Source of the DNA: a virus
Virus record (IMG/VR): IMGVR_UViG_3300028548_004606
Coordinates: 1-34,964 of that record
Reading direction: 5' to 3' (one strand)
Length of the DNA stretch: 34,964 nucleotides
Shown: positions 6,721-12,568 of the stretch, in pieces
Numbering within the stretch: position 1 is the stretch's first letter
How the letters are laid out: each line of letters starts with the position of its first letter
Translations under genes and position numbers: made by a program
Notes under the pieces: model-generated
The model's database searches: none
What the model saw: only the letters and a program-made list of their open reading frames with translations
What the model was told of the DNA's origin: nothing

Positions 6721-6796
6721 ATTGCCCACTATGATGTGTTAGTGAATAGGCTTGAAGCGCACGAACTGCGCGGCCTTGTTTTAAATAGCGGGCAAT
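6721..6796. repeat. Right-side arm-type repeats of attP
   Basis: ATTGCCCACTA (6721-6731) is the reverse complement of the left-side repeat. TAGCGGGCAAT (6786-6796) is a direct copy with one mismatch that reaches the integrase stop codon. Between them lies a small inverted repeat GCGC (6757-6760 and 6768-6771) with no convincing T-run. No gene is visible in this interval. Confidence 0.5.
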
Positions 6797-7953
6797 TATT
6801 TAAGGTTAAATGGTATGACTGTTTCGGGTTTTCTACGATAGACCCGGTTGGTTATAGCAGTGCTGTGATGTTGCAATAGTTTGGCAGCGTGTTCGGCACT
6901 ATCAACATCTGATGCGGTCTTAGCTCTAAGGTCGCGCTCTTGAAATCTCTCTGATAATTCTGTTCCATCCATCGCCTTATCCATACTTCTACGCCACTGG
7001 GAATCGAAGTTCGATGTTTCGCCTTTCTCATTGATCATCGGCTGTCCTGTACTCGATGCAAATAGATAGAATGATTGAACCTTTAGCCATTTGGTTCGCC
7101 ACTTTATAACGTCATTAATTATTTCCTTCAATCCAGTCGATTGACCCTCGTAAACAAACGGCAGGAATGACGCTTTACCTCCTTTCTTCCCGGCAGTTTT
7201 CTGTCTCTTTGGAAAATTCAAACCATCTGGTGTGATGTCGTTCATCTTAACTCTAAGCAACATAGATTTATCTTTACCTGTTGCCATCTTTAATGGGGTG
7301 TACACTCGTATGAACGCATTGCACGCATCCATGAAATAACCTAACTCGTCATCTGTGACATAGCGATCACGATCATCAATTTGGATTTTGCCCACAATTC
7401 TTTTGGATGGGTGGTGAATCTTGCACCCCCATTCAATAGCTTTAGCAAACAGGTGAGATATAACCTCGATGTCTAGGTTGGCTTGCTTTGCGCTTTTGTG
7501 GTGATGGATGTAATCTCTATACTGAAATACCTGATGCGATTCAAAGTCTACCACTGGCTGATCTAAATCAAAGACAGCCGTCAACCTACTCATTGATTGC
7601 AAATTGCTCTTCTGTGTTTGCCATGCTTTCTTTGGGATAACTTCTAGCTGATACCTGATGAACAAAGCCCCTAGTGTATAAGGCTTGTCTGATGTTGAAA
7701 TTTTAGATGCCCACACTGTAAAAGCGTTTTTCTCTGCTTCCGCTAGGCTCTTACCCTCACCCAATTTAATCTCTGCTTTATTGCTCCACAGATGCTTGGC
7801 CGATGGGGGCGGCTTAAACCAGATCACATATTTGGCGTTAATACCTCTCTTCCTTAATCGCCAACCAGAAGGGTATTTTTTGTTGCCTGTAATGATCCGT
7901 TGTCTAGCCAAGGGCTGCAAAATCCATCTTATATTCTTTTGGTTTTGGCTCAT
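6796..7953 (-). CDS. int: Tyrosine-type phage integrase
   Basis: 385 residues from ATG at 7953 (an in-frame ATG at 7977 is possible but overlaps the upstream gene more). The layout is an N-terminal DNA-binding part, a SAM-like core-binding region (about 90-185, ending FAKAIEWGC) and a C-terminal catalytic domain. Active-site features are RDLRAKTASD (340-349), LLQHHS with His362, and nucleophile Tyr372 in NRVYRRK. Two positions look non-canonical: the box I Arg position in TGKDKS is Asp228, and the first residue of HxxR is Arg340. It lies directly beside attP and should catalyse integration into tRNA-Arg. It is the last gene of the leftward operon. Confidence 0.9.
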   Translation of the reverse strand: MSQNQKNIRWILQPLARQRIITGNKKYPSGWRLRKRGINAKYVIWFKPPPSAKHLWSNKAEIKLGEGKSLAEAEKNAFTVWASKISTSDKPYTLGALFIRYQLEVIPKKAWQTQKSNLQSMSRLTAVFDLDQPVVDFESHQVFQYRDYIHHHKSAKQANLDIEVISHLFAKAIEWGCKIHHPSKRIVGKIQIDDRDRYVTDDELGYFMDACNAFIRVYTPLKMATGKDKSMLLRVKMNDITPDGLNFPKRQKTAGKKGGKASFLPFVYEGQSTGLKEIINDVIKWRTKWLKVQSFYLFASSTGQPMINEKGETSNFDSQWRRSMDKAMDGTELSERFQERDLRAKTASDVDSAEHAAKLLQHHSTAITNRVYRRKPETVIPFNLK

Positions 7954-8104
7954 GAAATTGCTCAACTGGAACAACAAAAGAGCCGTCTGGTCTAATCCTA
8001 TAACTATAGCCCATAAAATCCAAGACCTTTAATTGTTTAGATCGGCTCTTTGCCCCTGTCAATTCTTGAACATCGTTAGCTGACAACCAGAACTTAACTA
8101 GCAT
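7904..8104 (-). CDS. Small DUF4224-like protein upstream of integrase
   Basis: 66 residues from ATG 8104. The sequence FWLSANDVQELTGAKSRSKQ followed by LDFMGYSYRIRPDGSFVVP fits the DUF4224 pattern (short proteins with LTG, R.KQ and RPDG motifs). These are regularly encoded just before phage integrases and are suspected of directing recombination (excisionase-like). Its 3' end overlaps the integrase start by about 50 bases, and its start overlaps the upstream HTH gene stop by 11 bases. The excision role is inferred from position. Confidence 0.75.
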   Translation of the reverse strand: MLVKFWLSANDVQELTGAKSRSKQLKVLDFMGYSYRIRPDGSFVVPVEQFHEPKPKEYKMDFAALG

Positions 8105-8303
8105 AATGCCACTCTGCAATCGTTACTTTGTCACCATAGCGATTCAGAACTTGTCTGCGCTTAGTCTCAATCGGATGCCCCATTGCTCGCAGCTCACTGA
8201 CTCTTGCTGGCGCTTCTAATATGCCTAAATCGTCCCACGAGTTTAGTCGAGTTAACGGTCGGCCTGATTTCAAGTGGTCTAGTATTCTTTGTGCTTGTGT
8301 CAT
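8094..8303 (-). CDS. Small helix-turn-helix protein (HTH_39-like)
   Basis: 69 residues from ATG 8303, with AGAGG 5 bases upstream; a GTG at 8309 is an alternative. The sequence QRILDHLKSGRPLTRLNSWD, then LEAPARVSELRAMGHPIETK, matches the winged-helix pattern of short phage proteins in which ARxxELRxxGHPI forms the recognition part. It probably binds DNA in excision or early control. It is followed by the DUF4224-like gene with an 11-base overlap. Confidence 0.7.
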   Translation of the reverse strand: MTQAQRILDHLKSGRPLTRLNSWDDLGILEAPARVSELRAMGHPIETKRRQVLNRYGDKVTIAEWHYAS

Positions 8304-8400
8304 AATCACCTCTTAATGTGTAAAAAATATCTAAAATAGTCGCCGTTAAAAACAGCGTTATGAAAATTCCCGCAATTAACTGCTCTAAAATTTCTATCAT
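8194..8400 (-). CDS. Possible small single-pass membrane protein
   Basis: 68-residue ORF with a Shine-Dalgarno-like GAGG 10 bases before ATG 8400. Residues about 7-28 (QLIAGIFITLFLTATILDIF) form a membrane segment. The rest is hydrophilic. More than half of it lies in another frame of the HTH gene on the same strand, so the C-terminal part may be fortuitous. No family is recognised. Without it the interval 8304-8460 would hold no gene. Confidence 0.35.
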   Translation of the reverse strand: MIEILEQLIAGIFITLFLTATILDIFYTLRGDYDTSTKNTRPLEIRPTVNSTKLVGRFRHIRSASKSQ

Positions 8401-8460
8401 AATTTAGACCTCAGATAAGATGCCCCGTTGTGGACGGTGGGGCTGACCGTAAGGGGTCGT

Positions 8461-8736
8461 TCAGAAAGGGATATCTGAATCCGCATACTGTTCTTTAGGA
8501 ATCGGTGCTATCGCTTGCTGCACCTGTTGCATCCCATTGTTGTGCGCCACTTCCTTCTTATTAAAGCTAGTCTTCATATACTTGGTGCCGGATTTAGAAG
8601 TGTTAATCCAGGCGCTAAACCAGTATTCAGTTCCGTCAATCATTGCATTCCCTTTGTAATCTGGATGCTGGTCAGACTCCTTTTTATCGTTTTTAAACAG
8701 CACACCGCTGTCGTCTTTCTGTTCATATTCGCTCAT
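8461..8736 (-). CDS. Phage protein with SSB-like acidic C-terminal tip
   Basis: 91 residues, with strong AAAGGAG 8 bases before the ATG. The core GVLFKNDKKESDQHPDYKG followed by GTEYWFSAWINTSK resembles small phage single-strand-binding or DUF736-like proteins with one OB-like sheet. The protein ends DSDIPF, the same type of acidic, Phe-terminal tip that bacterial SSB uses to recruit repair proteins. A single-strand DNA-binding role in replication or recombination is inferred. It starts in an ATGA overlap with the upstream gene. Confidence 0.65.
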   Translation of the reverse strand: MSEYEQKDDSGVLFKNDKKESDQHPDYKGNAMIDGTEYWFSAWINTSKSGTKYMKTSFNKKEVAHNNGMQQVQQAIAPIPKEQYADSDIPF

Positions 8737-8969
8737 GCTACTTTCTCCTTTAAGATGTCCGATTCAAATAAATCCCAGTCAAATTTCAAAGGCTTAAAGC
8801 CGTTTAGACTTGATAGGCTTTCGATATTGTCCAATTCAGCTTGGTGCGTTTGTTTCATTGCTACCATTGCTCCGCGTTTTTCCGCTATCTGAATTTTAAG
8901 CGCAACAATTTCAGCACTAATTTTGTCTTGATAAACCTTCATTTCCTCTATCGTCTTCACTTCTTTCAT
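8733..8969 (-). CDS. Small coiled-coil protein, unknown function
   Basis: 78 residues, with AAGGGGA upstream of the ATG, the ribosome binding pattern shared by several genes of this leftward operon. Residues about 5-50 are charged and heptad-like (YQDKISAEIVALKIQIAEKR), predicting a coiled coil. The C-terminal part is aromatic and acidic (FKPLKFDWDLFESDI). The stop overlaps the next start (ATGA). Position between two recombination-type genes suggests an accessory role, but no homologue is recognised. Confidence 0.65.
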   Translation of the reverse strand: MKEVKTIEEMKVYQDKISAEIVALKIQIAEKRGAMVAMKQTHQAELDNIESLSSLNGFKPLKFDWDLFESDILKEKVA

Positions 8970-8989
8970 GGTCTTTCCCCTTGGTTAAA

Positions 8990-9592
8990 TTAAATTGCTT
9001 GAGCGACAGCTAATCCTGCCTCTCGAAAGTCACTGGTTTTAATAGTGGCTAGTTCTTGCGTGGTAAACATGCCGCCCTTTGATGGGGCTTTCCATATTGA
9101 CCGTTGCTCTTCCTCATTAAGCTGACCCCATTCCTCTGCCGCTGTCTCAAGGTCTGCATTGGTAAGAGCATCCTTAATCGCGCTGATGCTGGAGATATGC
9201 TCACGGACTGCCGCGTTGTAGTTAATAAGTTCCTCAGAGGCTTTCAGAGCTGTTTGCTGAAGGATCGCATCAGTGACTTCATTGGCTGATGCATACTCAG
9301 TCCCACCAAAGCCAACCGCTGACAATGCTCTACCGATTGCTGATGTTTCACAGTTCTCAAGCGCAGAAGTCTTGTTGATGTTGGTACTGCCGCGCAACTC
9401 TTCTGCGTAGCCAGTACCTCTAATGCGTCCAGACTCATCTTTAATGGTGGACTTCATAACGACTAGATTGCCGTCTGAGATTAGATCAGTCTCAATCGAC
9501 CATTCTTTGTGAATAGGTGATGCAAGGAACTCATTGACGCGCAATGCGACAGTCTTGTATTCCTTGTTATGGATTTTTACGATGCCGTTCAT
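8990..9592 (-). CDS. Conserved phage recombination-associated protein
   Basis: 200 residues. The diagnostic block is YAEELRGSTNINKTSALENC followed by ETSAIGRALSAVGFGGTEYA (about residues 62-102). This block recurs in phage proteins encoded with single-strand annealing and SSB genes, where it is often left unnamed or called a putative single-strand DNA-binding or recombination protein. N-terminal part: a small beta domain (YKTVALRVNEF, WSIETDL, VMKSTIKDESGRI). C-terminal part: a helical tail. It sits upstream of the SSB-tailed protein. The exact biochemical role cannot be read from sequence. Confidence 0.7.
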   Translation of the reverse strand: MNGIVKIHNKEYKTVALRVNEFLASPIHKEWSIETDLISDGNLVVMKSTIKDESGRIRGTGYAEELRGSTNINKTSALENCETSAIGRALSAVGFGGTEYASANEVTDAILQQTALKASEELINYNAAVREHISSISAIKDALTNADLETAAEEWGQLNEEEQRSIWKAPSKGGMFTTQELATIKTSDFREAGLAVAQAI

Positions 9593-9780
9593 AGTGAAGA
9601 CCTAGCTGTCAGCATTTGCTCTAACGCATGCCGCGCTGCATAACCTCGATCATAATCAGGGTCGCAGCCGCGTTCGTGTCGCTCACCTTTAAGGCAATCA
9701 AGTTCGCCCTGCAAGAAAGCGCTAACATTCTTAATGTCGTTGCTTACTAAGTGTTCATCAAACTGCTTTTGAATATTCAT
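9589..9780 (-). CDS. Small early phage protein, unknown function
   Basis: 63 residues, with AAGGGG 6 bases before the ATG and an ATGA overlap with the downstream gene. It contains LQGELDCLKGERHERGCDPD and YDRGYAARHALEQML, suggesting a short helical protein with two Cys. A GYxxRHALEQ-type end occurs in small phage early proteins that I cannot assign to a function. The ribosome binding site and coupling support it as a real gene. Confidence 0.6.
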   Translation of the reverse strand: MNIQKQFDEHLVSNDIKNVSAFLQGELDCLKGERHERGCDPDYDRGYAARHALEQMLTARSSL

Positions 9781-9791
9781 GCCATTCCCCT

Positions 9792-10112
9792 TTAAGAGCG
9801 ATTCTCGATCTGTGACCGCGCGTATTCAGTGACTTGATCAAAGACGATTTCACCTAGCGCCTGATAATCTTTTCCCGCGATCGCCAATAACAAAGCCTCT
9901 TCAACTCTTTCGTGTTGAATGGCGTTCTGCCGTTGCTGATAAAACCCATTACCCCACGGATAGGGGTCAGCAACGCCATCACGCCCAATTGCTTCCCATA
10001 AAAAATCCGGGTCACTAAGTTGTTTGCAGATAGTTGAGTGAGTGATCGGCTCTTCAAATACTTCAATATCTTCAGGTGGATCGACTCGATTTGGATCATC
10101 GGTGTAAGTCAT
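9792..10112 (-). CDS. Acidic early protein, first gene of the leftward operon
   Basis: 106 residues from the second of two adjacent ATGs (10112), which has better spacing from AGGGGA. The N-terminus is acidic (DDPNRVDPPEDIEVFEEP). A central part with FLWEAIGRDGVADPYPWGNG leads to a helical C-terminus (EALLLAIAGKDYQALGEIVF). No family is recognised. As the first gene behind the leftward early promoter it is expected to be expressed at once on induction. Confidence 0.6.
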   Translation of the reverse strand: MTYTDDPNRVDPPEDIEVFEEPITHSTICKQLSDPDFLWEAIGRDGVADPYPWGNGFYQQRQNAIQHERVEEALLLAIAGKDYQALGEIVFDQVTEYARSQIENRS

Positions 10113-10135
10113 CATTGTTCCCCTTTAAATTAATA

Positions 10136-10199
10136 GCATTCAACGTGGTTAGGTATATACATTATGTGAATGCTTGACCCAAGTATACACACAACGTGG
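10136..10199. promoter_or_regulatory. Leftward early promoter with three operator-like sites
   Basis: On the minus strand TTGGGT (10177-10182) and TATATA (10154-10159) are separated by 17 bases, a plausible promoter for the leftward operon. Three sites related to the palindrome CCAC-N5-GTGG overlap it: GCAT-TCAAC-GTGG (10136-10148), ATAC-ATTAT-GTGA (10157-10169) and ACAC-ACAAC-GTGG (10187-10199). This arrangement is like a lambdoid left operator with three sites. The rest of 10116-10371 shows no supported gene. Evidence is motif resemblance only. Confidence 0.55.
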
Positions 10200-10459
10200 T
10201 CAAAATAAAGGGTTTATTTTAAATGAGTGTAACGGTTGACCTATGCGAATATAGAATGTTACGGTGTGTTGGTAGTTGATTAATGTTATAAAGTTAGCAC
10301 AAAATGGAATAACCAGCCCACGAGAAGAGACGGCAAACAGTCAATTTAAAGGCTATTAGGTGATTATTTAGATGAAAATATTTTTAGAGAATGGCGGCAT
10401 CGAAGGTGCCGAAATAATAAAAGGCTTAACGCCAGATGAGGTGTTAGCGTCGAAAGAAG

Positions 10460-10810
10460 CTATGATTTGCGTTTTAGCAGTAATTTCAAAACTTCAGTCG
10501 CTTGCTGAAGATCAGCGCTATTCAGACGCGCCACTTGTTGCATTAGAGCGAACAGTTCTGCCTGAGATTCACTGAGAGTCTCTGTTACCGCGCTATCTGG
10601 CGAATCTACGCCTAATAAATATGCGGGGGTGGTTTCTAATACCCTGGCAAGAATGACCGCTTGCGGCACCTTTAAATCGCGTATTCCTGATTCATAATTA
10701 GCAATTCTTGAGGTAGATAGCTCACCGCCCGTTTTCGCGGATAGGGTAGCTAGTGACCATCCGAAGATGCCACGCGCAGCCTTTATTCTCATATTCTTTT
10801 TTGCAGTCAT
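10460..10810 (-). CDS. Phage repressor, XRE-type helix-turn-helix
   Basis: 116 residues. An HTH_XRE domain spans about 6-66: KAARGIFGWSLATLSAKTGG, then recognition helix region STSRIANYESGIRDLKVPQA and VILARVLETTPAYLLG. The remaining 50 residues are helical. There is no S24-type autocleavage domain, so relief of repression would need an antirepressor or another signal rather than RecA-assisted self-cleavage. A promoter with a perfect TATAAT and a palindromic operator lies just upstream, indicating autoregulation. It is divergent from the Cro-like gene, the normal arrangement for an immunity region. Confidence 0.88.
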   Translation of the reverse strand: MTAKKNMRIKAARGIFGWSLATLSAKTGGELSTSRIANYESGIRDLKVPQAVILARVLETTPAYLLGVDSPDSAVTETLSESQAELFALMQQVARLNSADLQQATEVLKLLLKRKS

Positions 10811-10837
10811 TGTGTTGACTCAGTTTCGAGTGAAATC

Positions 10838-10866
10838 ATTATATCCCACGTTAAGTGGGTTTGACT
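10838..10866 (-). promoter_or_regulatory. Repressor promoter with embedded operator
   Basis: On the minus strand AGTCAA (10861-10866) and a perfect TATAAT (10838-10843) are separated by 17 bases. The spacer is almost filled by the palindrome CCCAC-GTTAA-GTGGG (10845-10859). Transcription would start about 20 bases before the repressor ATG. A protein bound here would block the promoter. The -35 match is poor, which fits an activator-dependent or weak maintenance promoter. Confidence 0.6.
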
Positions 10867-10946
10867 ATTAAAAATAAGAATTTACGTTAGTTGATAAAAA
10901 CTTTTGCATATACTTAGTTAAATAATTTTTTATGCACTAGCGGATG

Positions 10947-10961
10947 ACCACATTATGTGGT
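10947..10961. promoter_or_regulatory. Operator: perfect palindrome before Cro-like gene
   Basis: ACCACAT-T-ATGTGGT is a perfect 7-base inverted repeat around one central base, ending 13 bases before the ATG at 10975. It matches CCAC-N5-GTGG and shares its pattern with the sites at 10845-10859 and 15394-15406. It should be the right operator. A weak rightward promoter (TTGCAT 10904-10909, TTTTAT 10928-10933) lies just upstream, but I am not confident of it. Confidence 0.7.
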
Positions 10962-10974
10962 TTAATTGCTTGCA

Positions 10975-11184
10975 ATGAAAAACACTAAAAATCGATTTCA
11001 AAACTATCTCTCTTATCTTGGCGATCTAAAAGCGTCTGAAAGTTTAGCAATTTCTGAGCGCGCTGCTCAAGCCTATCGCCTGGGGGAAAGACGGCCTCGA
11101 CCCCGCGACATTGAGAAGATTATGCGCGCAGCAAACGGCTCCCTGAGTTACGCCTGTTTTTTCGAGCCTGTCGTCCATGAATAA
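10975..11184 (+). CDS. Cro-like DNA-binding protein
   Basis: 69 residues from ATG 10975 (a TTG at 10966 is less likely). A small helical protein containing LAISERAAQAYRLGERRPRP, then RDIEKIMRAANGSLSY. This reads as a Cro/YdaS-like helix-turn-helix in which ERAAQAYRLGERRP is the turn and recognition helix. It lies divergently from the repressor with a palindromic operator directly before it. It is followed by the replication gene with an 8-base overlap. There is no clear Shine-Dalgarno sequence. It probably represses the repressor promoter to favour lytic growth. Confidence 0.7.
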   Translation: MKNTKNRFQNYLSYLGDLKASESLAISERAAQAYRLGERRPRPRDIEKIMRAANGSLSYACFFEPVVHE

Positions 11185-11974
11185 AATATTGGTCGCTCCC
11201 CTAGAGGCTCTTACTGATACTCGATTGACAGATCAACAGCGTAGGGTGTTGCTTACTCTTTTTAGTTTTCGAGGAAAAGTAAGCGATACAGTGTGGCCTG
11301 GAAGAGAGTTAATTGGTCAACGCGCTAATATTAAAGATTTGGGTAGAGTTGGAAAATGTACGACTGCTCTGCGCGAACTGGGCTGGCTTGTAAAATGGAA
11401 AACAGGTGGTTCCGGCCATAATACTTATCGTCTGACGTTTCCTGATGCCCTAAACAGTGCTTTAACCGCTGAAGAGGTGCATTTAGAGTCATGTTTAGCA
11501 TTGGAGGCAGAATCCGCCCCTAACGATGAATCTTCATTCGGGGCAGAATCCGCCCCCCATTCGGGGCAGAATACGCCTCCTGATACGGGGCAGAATTTGC
11601 CCACTGCATTAAACAAACCAGTAGAACAAACCAATCAACAAACCATATATAAAAAAATCTATCTTGATTTAAATGATCCTTTGATCGACTTGTACAAGGA
11701 ATTTATTGATCACCGTATTCAGAAAAAGGATTCGTTAACTCAGTATAAATTTACGTTGTATCTAAAATCTGTGCGGCGATGTGTTGACGAATTAAATGTC
11801 ACGCCGGAGTTTGTGATTGAGAAAACCATTGAAGCGGGGTGGAAGTCTGTCGAACCGTCTTGGTTGTCCAACAGGAACCCTAAAGTCAACGTCAGTGACA
11901 GCTTGCGAAAACAAAGTATTTCAGATGCGTTAACGGATCGGTCTTGGGCTGCTGGGTTGGTGCTAGATGGATGA
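11177..11974 (+). CDS. Phage replication initiator (O-like, winged helix)
   Basis: 265 residues. The N-terminal 90 form a winged-helix domain (TDQQRRVLLTLFSFRGK, VWPGRELIGQRANI, CTTALRELGWLVKW, HNTYRLTFP) like lambda O or HTH_36 proteins. The middle (about 110-145) is a repetitive segment (AESAP, GAESAP, GQNTPP, GQNLP) encoded by four iterons. The C-terminal domain is helical, with WKSVEPSWLSNRN near the end, a pattern seen in DnaD/O-type replication proteins that load helicase. It should bind the iterons in its own gene to start replication. No helicase or helicase loader gene is found next to it, so host DnaB may be recruited directly. Confidence 0.75.
   Translation: MNKILVAPLEALTDTRLTDQQRRVLLTLFSFRGKVSDTVWPGRELIGQRANIKDLGRVGKCTTALRELGWLVKWKTGGSGHNTYRLTFPDALNSALTAEEVHLESCLALEAESAPNDESSFGAESAPHSGQNTPPDTGQNLPTALNKPVEQTNQQTIYKKIYLDLNDPLIDLYKEFIDHRIQKKDSLTQYKFTLYLKSVRRCVDELNVTPEFVIEKTIEAGWKSVEPSWLSNRNPKVNVSDSLRKQSISDALTDRSWAAGLVLDG
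11503..11604 (+). repeat. Four iterons inside the replication gene, candidate origin
   Basis: A repeat with consensus GGGGCAGAATNCGCC occurs at 11503, 11540, 11563 and 11587 (spacings 37, 23 and 24 bases). Copy 1 has GGAGGCAG, and copy 4 has TTGCCC. The 22-24 base spacing of the last three puts them on the same DNA face. Iterons within an O-like gene define the origin in lambdoid phages, and the same organisation is inferred here. The AT-rich stretch after 11634 could be the unwinding region. Confidence 0.7.
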
Positions 11975-12137
11975 TTCCAGTGAAGCGGTTAATCAGGTGA
12001 AGCGTTTAAACGCAAGCGGTTGGACGGCTTACATTTGCCTTGACTCCCTCAACAAGCTGTCTGTTCGCACTAAAAATTCCTCGTTCTTTAATTTACAGAT
12101 TATTGAAGTCTGCAAAGCGTCAGGTGGGTCGCAATGA
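11967..12137 (+). CDS. Small protein between replication and NinB-like genes
   Basis: 56 residues. ATG 11967 overlaps the replication gene stop by 8 bases, and TGA 12135-12137 overlaps the next start as ATGA. The sequence runs MDDSSEAVNQVKRLNASGWT to a C-terminal IIEVCKASGGSQ. It has no recognisable domain. The perfect chaining of overlaps on both sides and complete tiling of an otherwise empty 160-base gap are the evidence for a real gene. Confidence 0.6.
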   Translation: MDDSSEAVNQVKRLNASGWTAYICLDSLNKLSVRTKNSSFFNLQIIEVCKASGGSQ

Positions 12138-12568
12138 AAATACTTGTAAGACGCACAAATCAAAGTCTATTTCCTGTTGGCGATGAAGCCAGAAAAGCGA
12201 TTAAAGAGCTGCCATCAGGTGCGATCGAGATTGATTTTGGCTCGCCTGGTAAACGAACAGGCAAACAGAACAGCAGCTTGCATGAGTTCTTTGAGCATAT
12301 CGCAAACGCTTGCAATGATTCGGGGCATGAAATGGAAATCACTTCACCGATGTTGAGCAAAACCATCACAGTGCAATGGACAAAACAGTCAATTAAAGAA
12401 CACATCTGGCGGCCAGTTCAGGTCGCTATGTATCCCGATACGCACAGCACAGCCGATTTAAAAACTACCGAATTGATGAAGGTGACGGAGCAACTACAGC
12501 ATTTTTTAGTAACTCGTTTTAGTTTAAATATTGATTTTCCATCTATTGAAAGCAAGAGCAATGTCTAG
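12134..12568 (+). CDS. NinB-like phage recombination protein
   Basis: 144 residues. Recognisable elements are RTGKQNSSLHEFFEHIANAC (about 42-61), TVQWTKQSIKEHIWRPVQVA (79-98) and a helical C-terminus ending DFPSIES. The pattern R-T-x-x-Q-N-x-x-L-H followed by W-x-x-x-x-x-K-x-x-x-W-R-P-x-Q is common in phage proteins placed between replication and nin-region genes; some are annotated NinB or as a recombination mediator. It overlaps both neighbours (ATGA at the start, 8 bases with the methyltransferase). Assignment to NinB proper is uncertain. Confidence 0.6.
   Translation: MKILVRRTNQSLFPVGDEARKAIKELPSGAIEIDFGSPGKRTGKQNSSLHEFFEHIANACNDSGHEMEITSPMLSKTITVQWTKQSIKEHIWRPVQVAMYPDTHSTADLKTTELMKVTEQLQHFLVTRFSLNIDFPSIESKSNV

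Noticed and set aside
8405-8460. Terminator at the GC-rich palindrome GCCCC...GGGGC
   Set aside because: Only five pairs with a 12-base loop and no T-run on either strand.
10372-10575. 67-codon plus-strand ORF with an AGGTGA-like site upstream
   Set aside because: More than half lies antisense to the end of the repressor gene, spacing from the ribosome site is long, and no family is recognised; left unresolved rather than called.
11503-11604. CRISPR-like array
   Set aside because: Repeats are about 15 bases, uneven in spacing, and translated in frame as part of the replication protein; iterons fit better.
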